Shown here one piece after another: positions 13,125-22,101 of a DNA stretch of 23,090 bases. Origin of the DNA: Clostridia bacterium (GTDB lineage: Bacteria; Bacillota; Clostridia; Oscillospirales; Acutalibacteraceae); assembly GCA_900763035.1 (NCBI GenBank), contig CAAFIS010000256.1:1-23090 (forward strand). Reading direction: 5' to 3'. Positions within the stretch are counted from its first letter, which is position 1; the number at the start of each line of letters is the position of its first letter. Both the position numbers and the translations under genes were made by a program. The notes under the pieces were generated by a model. The model was not told where the DNA came from, made no database searches, and saw only the letters and a program-made list of their open reading frames with translations.

Positions 13125-15890
13125 ATGAGGCGACGGATGACGATCGGCAGGCGCGCCGCGGCATGGGCTGCGGCGGCGCTGCTCGCCGCAGGCGGCGTAC
13201 CGGCAGCAGCTGCGCCGATGACGGACGCGGCGGCCGAGATCTGCCTGACGGCGGATGCGCTGCTGCCTGCCGGCGGCACGGTCGAGCGGACGGTGCTCGA
13301 CGGGCGGGAGGCGCTGCTGCTTTCGGCGGATGCCGCCGTGCAGGCGGCTTTCACCGTAGAGCAGGCAGGAGATTACTGGGTAGAGATCGAATACCGGCCG
13401 CTGGAGAGCACGATCCGCGACCTTGGCTGCCGCCTGCTGATCGACGGTGCGCTGCCCTGCGCGCAGGCGGCCGATCTGCACCTGCCGAAGCGGTATGTCG
13501 CCGAAGCGGTGCGGCAGGACAGCCGTGGCAACGACCTGCGGCCGGAAACGACGGTGGACCGCGTGTGGAGCACCCACACGCTGACCGAGGACACCGGCGT
13601 GTCGGGGGAGATATCTCTCGCCCTCACGGCCGGCGAGCATCGGCTGACGCTGACGGCGCTCGACGAGCATTTTGCGGTCTCCGCGGTGCGGTTCTACCGG
13701 CCGCAGGCGGCGCCGGACTATGCCGTTTATCGCCGCCTGCACGGTGATACCGCACCGGCGGGCTATGCCCAAACGGTGGAGGCGGAGAGCGCCGCCTACC
13801 GCTCGAGCGCGGTCATCGCCCTGAACACGGACCGCTCCGGCCCGCAGGTATCGCCGAACGACCCGGCGCGGCTGCGGGTGAACACGCTCGGCGGCAGCGG
13901 CTGGGCGCGCTACGGGCAATATGCCGTGTGGTGCGTGACGGTACCGCACAGCGGCTATTACCGCCTGTCCGTGCGTTACCGGCAGAACAGCGCACGGGGG
14001 AGAAAGACGTACCGGCGGCTGACGGTCAACGGCAGCGTGCCGTTCGCCGAGGCCGAGGCGCTGCCGTTCTCCTTCTCCGACGCTTGGCAGACGGACGACC
14101 TTTTTGCCGGGGATATCTATCTGACGGCGGGTGAGAACGAACTGCGGCTCGAGGCGGTACTCGGTCCTTACGCTGCGGTGGTCCGCGCGGCGGACGAAAC
14201 GGCGCGCCGGCTGGGCGCGCTGTACCGCGAGATCATGATGATCACGGGCAGCGATCCGGACAGCAGCCGCGACTATATGCTCGCCGACGAGCTGCCGGAT
14301 CTGCCCGAAAAGCTGCAAGCTCTGCGGGAAGACCTGTCCGGCATAGAGCAGAGCTTGCTCTCCGTCGACGAACGAAGCCTGACCGACGATGCCGCGATCG
14401 TGCGCACGCTGCTCGTGCAGCTCGACGGGTTCCTGCGCGACACCGAGCAGATCCCGATGCGGCTGAGCAGCTTCCAAACGAACATCAGCTCCTTCGGCGA
14501 CCTCGTGGCGGGGCTGAAGAAGCAGCCGCTCGAGCTCGATGCCTTCGGTATCGTATCGGCCGGGGAGAACAGCGTTCTGACCGTGCCCAGTCTCGCCGCG
14601 CGTCTGCGCTATGCCGCGGCGGCCTTCGCCGCGTCGTTCTCCGGTGATTACACGAGCGTTGGCGACGTGGCCGAGGGCGGATCGACGGTGGAGCTGTGGA
14701 TCAACAGCAGCGGTACGGTCGGGCGCGAACAGGCCGAGATCATCAAGCAGGCGCTCGACAGCCGCTTCACGCGCGACACCGGGATCGGTGTCGACCTCAA
14801 GCTCGTTTCGCAGGCGCTGGCACCGGCGATCTTCTCCGGCCGCGGGCCGGATGCGGCGCTGTATGTGTCCGCCGGTGAGCCGGTGGATCTTGCCGCACGC
14901 GGCGGCCTGCAGGATCTGCGCGGGATGGAGGGCTTCTCGCAGCTCGCCGCCGGGCTGACGGAGGACGCGTTCCTGCCGTACACCTATAACGGCGGCGTAT
15001 ACGCCGTGCCGTTCACGGAGGATCTGCCGGTGATGTTCTGTCGCACGGATATCCTGCAGGAGCTGGGCGTCGAACCGCCGGACACGTGGGACGAGTTCTA
15101 CCGCGTGCTGTCCGTCATCCAGAAGAACAATATGACCGTGGGGATCCCGAACGTCCGCGGCACGCAGATGAGCATCGACACGACGGTCTATGCCATGCTG
15201 CTGTATCAGCGCGGCGGGCAGTACTATTCGGCGGCACAGGACGAGACGGCGTTCGACAGCGAGGCAGCGCACGATGCCTTCCGCCAATGGACGGATCTGT
15301 ATAAAAACTACAGTCTGCCGGTGCAGTACAGCTTTTATCAGCGTTTCCGGCTGGGCGATATGCCGCTGGGGATCGAGGGCTGCTCGATGGCGACGCTGCT
15401 CGAGAGCGCCGCGCCGGAGATCGACGGGCTGTGGGCCATGGCGCCGCTGCCGGGCACGCGGCGCAGCGACGGGACGGTGAGCCGCACGGCGATCGCCTCC
15501 GGCGCGTGCAGCGTCATGCTCAAAAGCGCGCGTGACAAGGCGGCGACGTGGCAGGTGATGCGTTGGCTCTCCGGCACGCAGGCGCAAACGGCGATCGGCC
15601 TCGGGATAGAATCGGCGCTGGGCGCGGCCGGGCGGTTCATGGCGGCCGATCACACGGCGTTCGAAGCCCTGCCGTGGGACCGTGCACAGGCGGCGGCGAT
15701 CCGCACGCAGCGCCGCGAGGTGACGTTTTTGCCGCAGGTGCCGGGCGGATATTACGTGGAGCGCGGATTGACCAACGCGTTCCGGCGCACGGTGTTCTAC
15801 GGCCGCAATTACCGCGAGGCACTGACCGAATATAAACGGGAGATGGATCTGGAGATCGCACGCAAGCGGCGGGAATTCGGGCTTGCGTGA
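13125..15890 (+). CDS. Exported solute-binding protein fused to N-terminal beta-rich domains
   Basis: Predicted 921 residues, about twice the usual size of a family 1 sugar-binding protein. Order: signal peptide about 1-30; two beta-sandwich-like domains about 35-210 and 215-350, each with a Y-x-(V/L)-x-(I/V)-x-YR strand (GDYWVEIEYR, GYYRLSVRYR) as in carbohydrate-binding modules; a helical connector about 355-470; then the solute-binding domain from about 519, starting VELWINSSGT and including PVMFCRTDILQELGVEPPDTWDEF-type sequence. There is no lipobox cysteine and no C-terminal membrane helix, so the way it stays at the cell surface is unclear. ATG 13125 follows AAAGGAG at 13107-13113; ATG 13137 and ATG 13095 (overlapping the previous stop) are alternatives. 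It lies 40 bases before the first permease gene and probably serves it. Sugar binding by the extra domains is inference. Confidence 0.86.
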   Translation: MRRRMTIGRRAAAWAAAALLAAGGVPAAAAPMTDAAAEICLTADALLPAGGTVERTVLDGREALLLSADAAVQAAFTVEQAGDYWVEIEYRPLESTIRDLGCRLLIDGALPCAQAADLHLPKRYVAEAVRQDSRGNDLRPETTVDRVWSTHTLTEDTGVSGEISLALTAGEHRLTLTALDEHFAVSAVRFYRPQAAPDYAVYRRLHGDTAPAGYAQTVEAESAAYRSSAVIALNTDRSGPQVSPNDPARLRVNTLGGSGWARYGQYAVWCVTVPHSGYYRLSVRYRQNSARGRKTYRRLTVNGSVPFAEAEALPFSFSDAWQTDDLFAGDIYLTAGENELRLEAVLGPYAAVVRAADETARRLGALYREIMMITGSDPDSSRDYMLADELPDLPEKLQALREDLSGIEQSLLSVDERSLTDDAAIVRTLLVQLDGFLRDTEQIPMRLSSFQTNISSFGDLVAGLKKQPLELDAFGIVSAGENSVLTVPSLAARLRYAAAAFAASFSGDYTSVGDVAEGGSTVELWINSSGTVGREQAEIIKQALDSRFTRDTGIGVDLKLVSQALAPAIFSGRGPDAALYVSAGEPVDLAARGGLQDLRGMEGFSQLAAGLTEDAFLPYTYNGGVYAVPFTEDLPVMFCRTDILQELGVEPPDTWDEFYRVLSVIQKNNMTVGIPNVRGTQMSIDTTVYAMLLYQRGGQYYSAAQDETAFDSEAAHDAFRQWTDLYKNYSLPVQYSFYQRFRLGDMPLGIEGCSMATLLESAAPEIDGLWAMAPLPGTRRSDGTVSRTAIASGACSVMLKSARDKAATWQVMRWLSGTQAQTAIGLGIESALGAAGRFMAADHTAFEALPWDRAQAAAIRTQRREVTFLPQVPGGYYVERGLTNAFRRTVFYGRNYREALTEYKREMDLEIARKRREFGLA

Positions 15891-15930
15891 GAGGCCCGGT
15901 CCCGGCTGGGAAAGGCAAGGGAGATCTTTT

Positions 15931-16869
15931 ATGCATAGACCGGCTGCTCTGCGGCGGCCCGGACGAAGGACCGGGCGCGGCTTTTGGCGGACGTGCGTGC
16001 GCGACCGCGGCAAATATGCCATGATGCTGCCGTTTTTCCTTCTGTACGGAACGTTCACGCTCGCGCCGATCGTCTGCTCGATCGTGCTGAGTCTGACGGA
16101 TTTCGATATGCTGTCGGCGCCGCATTTCGTGTGGCTCGAGAATTATCGCAAGATGCTGCTCGAGGACAGCGTTTTCTCCACCGTGGTGAAGAACACGCTG
16201 CTGTTCGCCGTCGTGACCGGGCCGATCAGCTATTTTTTGTGCCTGATCGTGGCATGGCTCGTCAACGAATTGCGGCCGGCCGTGCGCGCCGGGATGACGT
16301 TTTTGTTCTATGCACCGAACATCGCCGGGAACCTGTACGTGATCTGGAGCATGATCTTCAGCGGCGATATGTACGGCTGGGCCAACGGGCTGCTGATGAG
16401 CCTCGGCGTGATCGACGAGCCGGTGCAGTGGCTCTCCACGCCGGGGACGAACCTGACGATCATCATGCTCGTTCAGCTTTGGATGAGCATGGGCGCGGGC
16501 TTTTTGACCTTCATCGCCGGCCTGCAGGGCGTCGACCGTGCGCTGTACGAGGCGGCGGCCATCGACGGGATCCGTGACCGCTGGCAGGAGTTCATCTACG
16601 TGACGATCCCGACCATGGGGCCGCAGCTCCTGTTCGGGGCGGTCATGCAGATCAGCGCCTCGTTCTCGGCCGGGCGGATCTGCATCGAACTGGCCGGGAA
16701 CCCGAGCACGGACTATTCGGCCAGCACCATGATCACGCATATCATCGACTACGGCACGCAGCGCTACGAGATGGGCTATGCCTCGGCGCTCGCCACCGTG
16801 CTTTTTGCGGCGATGCTGCTGTTCGACCGGCTGATCCGCCGGATACTGCGCGACCGCACGCAGGGCTAG
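15931..16869 (+). CDS. Sugar ABC transporter permease, MalF type (first pair)
   Basis: Predicted 312-residue integral membrane protein forming half of the channel of a carbohydrate uptake ABC importer. About six membrane helices are visible, starting near residue 31 after a basic N-terminus. The cytoplasmic EAA loop that docks the ATPase is intact at 207-227: EAAAIDGIRDRW, then IPT. ATG 15931 follows AAGGGAG at 15917-15923; the longer frame from 15883 is rejected because it overlaps the previous gene. Its partner follows after 21 bases. No ATPase gene is nearby, so a shared MsmK-type ATPase is likely. The length is normal for the family. Confidence 0.94.
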   Translation: MHRPAALRRPGRRTGRGFWRTCVRDRGKYAMMLPFFLLYGTFTLAPIVCSIVLSLTDFDMLSAPHFVWLENYRKMLLEDSVFSTVVKNTLLFAVVTGPISYFLCLIVAWLVNELRPAVRAGMTFLFYAPNIAGNLYVIWSMIFSGDMYGWANGLLMSLGVIDEPVQWLSTPGTNLTIIMLVQLWMSMGAGFLTFIAGLQGVDRALYEAAAIDGIRDRWQEFIYVTIPTMGPQLLFGAVMQISASFSAGRICIELAGNPSTDYSASTMITHIIDYGTQRYEMGYASALATVLFAAMLLFDRLIRRILRDRTQG

Positions 16870-16890
16870 GCCGGGAGGAGGAAAACCGAT

Positions 16891-17748
16891 ATGTCGAAAC
16901 GCAAACGCGCCCGTGTCAGCCGTTCGCGGGCGGGCGACCTGCTCGTGTTCCTGCTTCTGGCCGTGTTCGGCTGCTTCACGGCGATCCCGTTTTTGTTCTC
17001 GCTCGTGCAGTCGATCAAGCCGATGAACGAACTGTTCATCTACCCGCCGCGCCTGACCGTCAACAGCCCCACGGCAGATAATTTTGCCGTGCTGTTCCAG
17101 CTGACCGGGAACACATGGGTGCCGCTGACGCGCTATCTGTTCAATAGCCTTGCCCTGACGCTGCTCGGCACCGTGGGCAACGTGCTGATCTGCTCCGCGG
17201 CGGCTTATCCGCTGGCAAAGCTGCGCTTCCACGGCCGCACGGTGCTGTTCGAGCTGGTGGTCGTCTCGCTGCTGTTCACCTATGAGGTCACGGCCATCCC
17301 GAACTACGTCATCTTGGCGCGGCTGCATCTGCTCGATACGTTTTGGGCGCTGCTGCTGCCGGCGCTCGCCACGCCGATGGGGCTGTTTTTGATGAAACAG
17401 TTCATGGAGCAGATCCCCGACCCGATCATCGAGAGCGCCCGCGTCGACGGCGCGGGGATACTGACGGTCTACGGACGCATCATCATGCCGCAGGTCAAGC
17501 CGGCGTGGCTGACGCTGACGATCTTCAGCTTTCAGGCGCTGTGGAACCGCGAAGGGCTGGAATACATCTTCAGCGAGGAGCTGAAGATGTTCCCCACGAT
17601 CCTCAAGCAAGTCGCTTCGGCCGGTGCGGCACGTGCGGGCGCGGCCGCGGCGGCGGCCGTGATCTTGATGATCCCGCCCGTGCTCGTTTTCCTCGTTTCG
17701 CAGTCGAACGTTCTCGAAACGATGGCCAGCTCCGGCATCAAGGAATAA
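16891..17748 (+). CDS. Sugar ABC transporter permease, MalG type (first pair)
   Basis: Predicted 285-residue integral membrane protein, the second half of the first importer channel. It has a basic N-terminus (SKRKRARVSRSR), a first helix at about 17-38, about six helices in all, and an intact EAA loop at 181-200 (ESARVDGAG, then RIIMP). The sequence SIKPMNELFIYPP after helix 1 is typical of MalG-type permeases. GGGAGGAGG upstream gives a strong ribosome binding site. A run of alanines near 246-256 lies at the start of the last helix. It is followed 12 bases later by the NHL/Yip1 gene, implying one message. Confidence 0.94.
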   Translation: MSKRKRARVSRSRAGDLLVFLLLAVFGCFTAIPFLFSLVQSIKPMNELFIYPPRLTVNSPTADNFAVLFQLTGNTWVPLTRYLFNSLALTLLGTVGNVLICSAAAYPLAKLRFHGRTVLFELVVVSLLFTYEVTAIPNYVILARLHLLDTFWALLLPALATPMGLFLMKQFMEQIPDPIIESARVDGAGILTVYGRIIMPQVKPAWLTLTIFSFQALWNREGLEYIFSEELKMFPTILKQVASAGAARAGAAAAAAVILMIPPVLVFLVSQSNVLETMASSGIKE

Positions 17749-17760
17749 GGAGGTAGCCGC

Positions 17761-19860
17761 ATGAAACGTTTCATCCGCGCCGCAGCGGCCGTGCTGCTGC
17801 TCATACCGCTGCTGGCCGTCCCGGCGCTCGCGTTCACGCCGTACACCGCTTATTCCTATGATATCTACGGCCACAGCACGCCGTCGGCGAACGGTTATGA
17901 GGTGGCGGCGGCCTATGCCGTGCGCGAGTTCGGCCTGACCGGCACGCCGCGCGACCTGCATCATGCCGACGGGCGGCTGTACATCTTGGCCGATGATGGC
18001 ATGGCGATCCTTGACGAGCAGCTGCGGCCGGTCTCGGTGCTGCGGACGCTCACCTACGGTGACGAGGTGCTGACGCTCGATCGGCCGCGCGGCATCTTCG
18101 CAGCGGACAGCGAGCATATCCTGATCGCCGACACCGAGGCGCACCGTGTGCTGGAATGCACCTCCGCCGGCCGCGTGACCCGCATCCTGCAAAAGCCGAC
18201 ACGGGCCGGGCAGGAGGAAGGCGGGTATTTGGACAAGCTGGATTTCCGTCCGGTCAAGGTGCTGTACGGGGCCGACGGCGACGTGTTCGTGCTGGTGGAG
18301 AACTGCTACCTCGGCATCCTGCGTTATGATGCTGCGGGGACGTTTCGCGGCTTTTTCGCCGCCCAGAAGGTCACGGCCTCGCTCAGCCAGATGATCGATA
18401 AGCTGTGGAAGCGGCTGCTGACGAAAAAGCAGCGCTCATACATCGCGAACTATGTACCGGTCGACCTGACGTCGTTCGATATCGATGCGGAAGGCTTCAT
18501 CTATACGACGACCAGCCGCAGCAACTCGACCGTCGACGAGATCCAAAGGCTCAACGCCGTGGGCAAGAACATCCTGCGCGCCGACGTGCAGTACGACACG
18601 CTCGGCCGCGGCGACTACGGCGACCGGGAAAAGCTCGTCTACCGGCAGCGGTCAGTGGATTCGAAGCTGATCGACGTGACGGTGGCCGAAAACGGCGTGT
18701 TCGCCGCACTCGACCTGCAGCGCAGCCGGGTGTTCGTGTATGACGGCGATTCGGAGCTGCTGTTCATTTTCGGCGGCAGTGGGGAACAGCGGGGCCTGTT
18801 TCGCCACGTGGCGGCGATCGAGAGCATCGGCGACCGCCTGATCGTGCTCGATGACGAAAAGGGAACGGTGACGGCGTTCTCGCCCACGCCGTTCGGCCGG
18901 CTCGTGCTGACGGCGGCCGAGGCGAACGCCCGCGGCCGCTACGAGGAGGCGCTCGCGCCGTGGCAGGAAGTGCTGCGGCTGGATGCGGGCAGCGCATTGG
19001 CCTGCCGCGGCATCGGCAAGGCGTATGTTTCTTTGGAGCGCTATGCCGAGGCGATGCCCTATCTGCGCCGCGGCGGCGACCGGGAGAATTATTCGAAGGC
19101 CCTGCGCGTCGTGCGCAGCGACCGGCTGCAGGCGGCGTTCTATCCGCTCTTGGGCGCGGTCGCCGTGCTGGCTGTGCTGATCGTCTGCCGCCGCCGTCTG
19201 CCCCTGCGCCGGGCGGCCGACCGATGGCTCGCGGCACACGTGCCGCCGGAGGAGCGCCCGACTTATCCGATGCGCCACCTGATCGTCGGCTTCGACGGGC
19301 TGCGCCGTTCACGCTCGCGCGTGTCGCTGATCACGGCGGCGGGGCTGGTGGTGCTGCTGTTTTTCTCGTCGCTGCTCATGCAGCGCTGCACGGGCTTCGT
19401 CTTCCGTCTGGACGACCCGCGCAAATTCAACGTCCTGTTCATCGCCGCGCGCAGCCTTGGGCTGTTCTTGCTGTGGTGCCTGTCGTCCGCCGGCGTCAGC
19501 TCCATGCTGGAGGGGGAGGGCAGCGCCCGCCGGATCTTCGTGGTGTCCGCTTATGCCCTTTTGCCGATGATCTTGGCGCGCCTTTTCTATGTGCTGCTGT
19601 CTAACGCGGCGATCTATGATGAGGGCGCGCTGCTGCAGGCGATGCTGTATGCCGGATATCTTTGGACGGCGTGGCTGCTGTTCTATGCGATCAAAGAGGC
19701 TCACCAGTTCACGGTGTCCCGCACGCTGCTCGCCGTCGTGATGACGGTGGTGGGGATGCTGATGTGCGGGCTGATCCTCGTGCTGGTCTATGGGCTGATG
19801 CAGCAGCTCATCACCTTCGTCATGACCGTCGTCAACGAGCTTTTGCTGCGCACGGTGTGA
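17761..19860 (+). CDS. NHL-type beta-propeller / TPR / Yip1-domain membrane protein
   Basis: Predicted 699 residues. Order: signal peptide about 1-24; NHL-like propeller about 55-375 with repeated blades such as LDRPRGIFAADSEHILIADTEAHRV, whose pattern (a P-x-G-(I/V) followed by (I/V)-AD-x-x-x-x-R(I/V)) marks NHL repeats; a TPR-like segment about 385-440 (NARGRYEEALAPWQEVLRLD, then SLERYAEAMPYL); a membrane helix about 459-476; a basic stretch CRRRLPLRRAADR; then a Yip1-type domain about 505-699 with about five helices. By the positive-inside rule the propeller and TPR would be extracellular and the basic linker cytoplasmic. ATG 17761 follows AAGGAGG at 17748-17754. Its place between two permease pairs suggests an accessory or sensing role for the importers, but no function is established. 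Confidence 0.86.
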   Translation: MKRFIRAAAAVLLLIPLLAVPALAFTPYTAYSYDIYGHSTPSANGYEVAAAYAVREFGLTGTPRDLHHADGRLYILADDGMAILDEQLRPVSVLRTLTYGDEVLTLDRPRGIFAADSEHILIADTEAHRVLECTSAGRVTRILQKPTRAGQEEGGYLDKLDFRPVKVLYGADGDVFVLVENCYLGILRYDAAGTFRGFFAAQKVTASLSQMIDKLWKRLLTKKQRSYIANYVPVDLTSFDIDAEGFIYTTTSRSNSTVDEIQRLNAVGKNILRADVQYDTLGRGDYGDREKLVYRQRSVDSKLIDVTVAENGVFAALDLQRSRVFVYDGDSELLFIFGGSGEQRGLFRHVAAIESIGDRLIVLDDEKGTVTAFSPTPFGRLVLTAAEANARGRYEEALAPWQEVLRLDAGSALACRGIGKAYVSLERYAEAMPYLRRGGDRENYSKALRVVRSDRLQAAFYPLLGAVAVLAVLIVCRRRLPLRRAADRWLAAHVPPEERPTYPMRHLIVGFDGLRRSRSRVSLITAAGLVVLLFFSSLLMQRCTGFVFRLDDPRKFNVLFIAARSLGLFLLWCLSSAGVSSMLEGEGSARRIFVVSAYALLPMILARLFYVLLSNAAIYDEGALLQAMLYAGYLWTAWLLFYAIKEAHQFTVSRTLLAVVMTVVGMLMCGLILVLVYGLMQQLITFVMTVVNELLLRTV

Positions 19861-19881
19861 ACCGATAAAGGAGGAACGACT

Positions 19882-22101
19882 GTGGAACGAGTTGCCAGAT
19901 CCGCCGTCCGGCGCGCAGCCGCGATCGCGGCCGCGGCCGTGCTCGCCCTGTTGCCATGTGCCGGGGCGGCTGCGGGGCAGCCGCCGGCAGAGGAGGTCAG
20001 TTACCGGCAGCAGGAGGGCCGCCTGACGGCGGAGAACGCACAGCTCTCGCTTGCCGTGGACACGGGGACGGGCGAGTTTTGTGTGACCGATAAAGGAAGC
20101 GGCAAGCGCTGGTACAGCGGCCCGGAGCAAAAGGACGACACGGCGCAGGGGACGCGCCGTTTCATCCAATATTCTCCGCTGACCGTGACGGTGATCGACC
20201 GGGAAACGCACGAGCCGACCACCGAGCTGTCCTACACCGGATCCGTGCTGTGCGACGGGCTGACGGTCGACCGGATCGACGGGGGCGTGCGCCTGACGTT
20301 CTCGTTTCCGGACCGTCAGATCGTCGTCCCGCTCGATCTGCTGCTCGACGACGGTGTGCTGCGCGCGCGTGTGGAAACGGCGCTGATCCGGGAGGACGGC
20401 GGGTATCTGGTGGAGAGCCTGACGCTGCTGCCGTGCTTTGGCTGCGGCGACAGCGGTGACGACGGCTATTTGTTCGTGCCGGACGGCAGTGGTGCACTGA
20501 TCGACTTCGCCGTCGATCGCAGCGGCTATCGGACCTACGAGCAGCCGGTGTACGGCAGCGACCCGGCCTATGCCGGGGATATGGCGGTCAGCCGCAAGAC
20601 GCCGATCCGTCTGCCGGTGTTCGGGATCGAGAAAAACGGCCAAACGTTCTTGGCCGAGATCTCCGCCGGCGCGGAGAGCGCCTGGATCAAGGCTGCCGCT
20701 CCGGGGACGGACGGCCGCATCGGCACGGTATGTGCATCGTTCTCCGTTATCGGCTCCGGACTGGTGACGATCGGCGAGAGCAGTCAGGGCGCGGTGAAGG
20801 AAACGCGGCTGTATCAGACCGGTACGCGCCTGATCGATGCCGCGCAGGTCGATCTGCACTTGCTGACGGACGGCGGCGGCTACAACGCCATGGCGGCCTG
20901 CTATCGGGAGCTGCTGCGCTCGCGCGGGGTAGGGGCGCAGGCGGCCGCGCCTGCGGCGTTGTATTGTGAATTCGTCGGCGGCGTGCTGCGCGAGGAGAGC
21001 GTTTTCGGCTTCTATGTCCGGCGGGAAAAGGCGCTGACGACGGCAGAACAGCTGCACGGGGCCGTGCAGGCGCTGGATATCTCCGGGATGCGCGTGGTGT
21101 ATTCCGATTGGACGCGTCAGCAGATCCGCGGCACGCTGCAAACGGATGCCCGGCTGTCCGGACGTCTCGGACGCTCGGCGGAACTGACGGCGCTGTCGCG
21201 GGAACTCGGCGACGGTGGGCTGCTGCTGTCGTGCGATCCGCTGACGACGGAAAAAGCCTCGCTGCGCTTCCTGCCGGCCTTCGACGGGGCAAAGCGCATC
21301 GGCGGCGAGACGAACCGCCTGTACCGCTATCGGCCAAGTACGCTGTATATCGACCGGGACGACCCGGTGACCTACCTGCTGCGCCCGGCGCGCTTCGGGC
21401 GGACGTTCACGCCGTTTTTGCGCTCGCTTTCCCGGCGGTATCCGCAGGCGCAGCCGTACAGTGCGACGCTCGGCAACACCCTGTATGCCGATTTCGACAA
21501 AAAGCATTTTTCCACCCGCACGCAGACGGCGGCGCAGATCGTCGCGGCCATGGCGGCGGGCGGCCGGGCGTGGACGCTCGGCGAGCCGAACGCCTATGCG
21601 CTGCCCTACGCGCAGGCCGTGACGGAGCTGCCCGATTCTTCGTCCGGCTTCGATCTGTTCACGTGCGACGTGCCGTTTTATGCCTTGGCGGTGGATGGCC
21701 TGCTGGAAAAGACCGTGCCGTGCGTCGACGCGGCCGACGACGGGACGCGGATGCTGCTCAAGGCGCTGGAGACGAACAGTCGGCTGTATTTCCGCTTCAT
21801 CTGCGGCGATCCGGAGGATCTGACCTACACCGACCGCGATGATCTGTATTATGCGGTGTTCTCCGCCCGGCTGGAGGAAACGCGCACCCTGTATGCGGCC
21901 TATGCTGCGGCGGCCGAACCGCTGCGCGGGGCGACGGTCGCCGAGCATCGCCGGGTGACGGATACGGTGTTCGAAACGGTGTATACGAACGGCGCGCACG
22001 TCCTCGTCAATTACGGGACACAGGCGTTCACCGCCGACGGACACACGGCGGAGGCCGGCGGCTATGCCGTTTGGCAGCAACGACAGGAGGACGACCGATG
22101 A
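19882..22101 (+). CDS. Exported DUF5696 family protein (putative glycosidase-like)
   Basis: Predicted 739 residues with a signal peptide of about 1-32 (AAIAAAAVLALLPCAGAAAG) and no clear C-terminal anchor. The N-terminal half (about 45-330) is beta-rich and contains the family motif YLFVPDGSGALIDF at about 196-209. The second half (about 350-670) alternates helices and strands and resembles a barrel, with acidic residues in segments such as VVYSDWT near 405-411 and LGNTLYADFDKK near 530-541; a short beta tail ends the protein. This plan resembles glycosidases with a mutarotase-like sandwich and a TIM barrel, but catalytic residues cannot be assigned. It starts at GTG 19882 behind AAAGGAGG at 19867-19874. 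Its last four bases overlap the next start codon, indicating coupling to the second permease pair. Confidence 0.83.
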   Translation: MERVARSAVRRAAAIAAAAVLALLPCAGAAAGQPPAEEVSYRQQEGRLTAENAQLSLAVDTGTGEFCVTDKGSGKRWYSGPEQKDDTAQGTRRFIQYSPLTVTVIDRETHEPTTELSYTGSVLCDGLTVDRIDGGVRLTFSFPDRQIVVPLDLLLDDGVLRARVETALIREDGGYLVESLTLLPCFGCGDSGDDGYLFVPDGSGALIDFAVDRSGYRTYEQPVYGSDPAYAGDMAVSRKTPIRLPVFGIEKNGQTFLAEISAGAESAWIKAAAPGTDGRIGTVCASFSVIGSGLVTIGESSQGAVKETRLYQTGTRLIDAAQVDLHLLTDGGGYNAMAACYRELLRSRGVGAQAAAPAALYCEFVGGVLREESVFGFYVRREKALTTAEQLHGAVQALDISGMRVVYSDWTRQQIRGTLQTDARLSGRLGRSAELTALSRELGDGGLLLSCDPLTTEKASLRFLPAFDGAKRIGGETNRLYRYRPSTLYIDRDDPVTYLLRPARFGRTFTPFLRSLSRRYPQAQPYSATLGNTLYADFDKKHFSTRTQTAAQIVAAMAAGGRAWTLGEPNAYALPYAQAVTELPDSSSGFDLFTCDVPFYALAVDGLLEKTVPCVDAADDGTRMLLKALETNSRLYFRFICGDPEDLTYTDRDDLYYAVFSARLEETRTLYAAYAAAAEPLRGATVAEHRRVTDTVFETVYTNGAHVLVNYGTQAFTADGHTAEAGGYAVWQQRQEDDR

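Noticed and set aside
12852..16058. 1068-codon open frame on the minus strand
   Set aside because: Antisense shadow of the end of the DUF4127 gene, the fused solute-binding protein gene and the start of the first permease gene. It crosses three real gene boundaries and shows no domain, ribosome site or sensible composition.
15637..18192. 851-codon open frame on the minus strand
   Set aside because: Antisense to two clear permease genes with intact EAA loops; the translation is low-complexity His/Arg/Gln-rich and matches nothing I recognise.
19309..22080. 923-codon open frame on the minus strand
   Set aside because: Antisense shadow of the Yip1-domain end and the DUF5696 gene. Same compositional artefact as the other long minus-strand frames.
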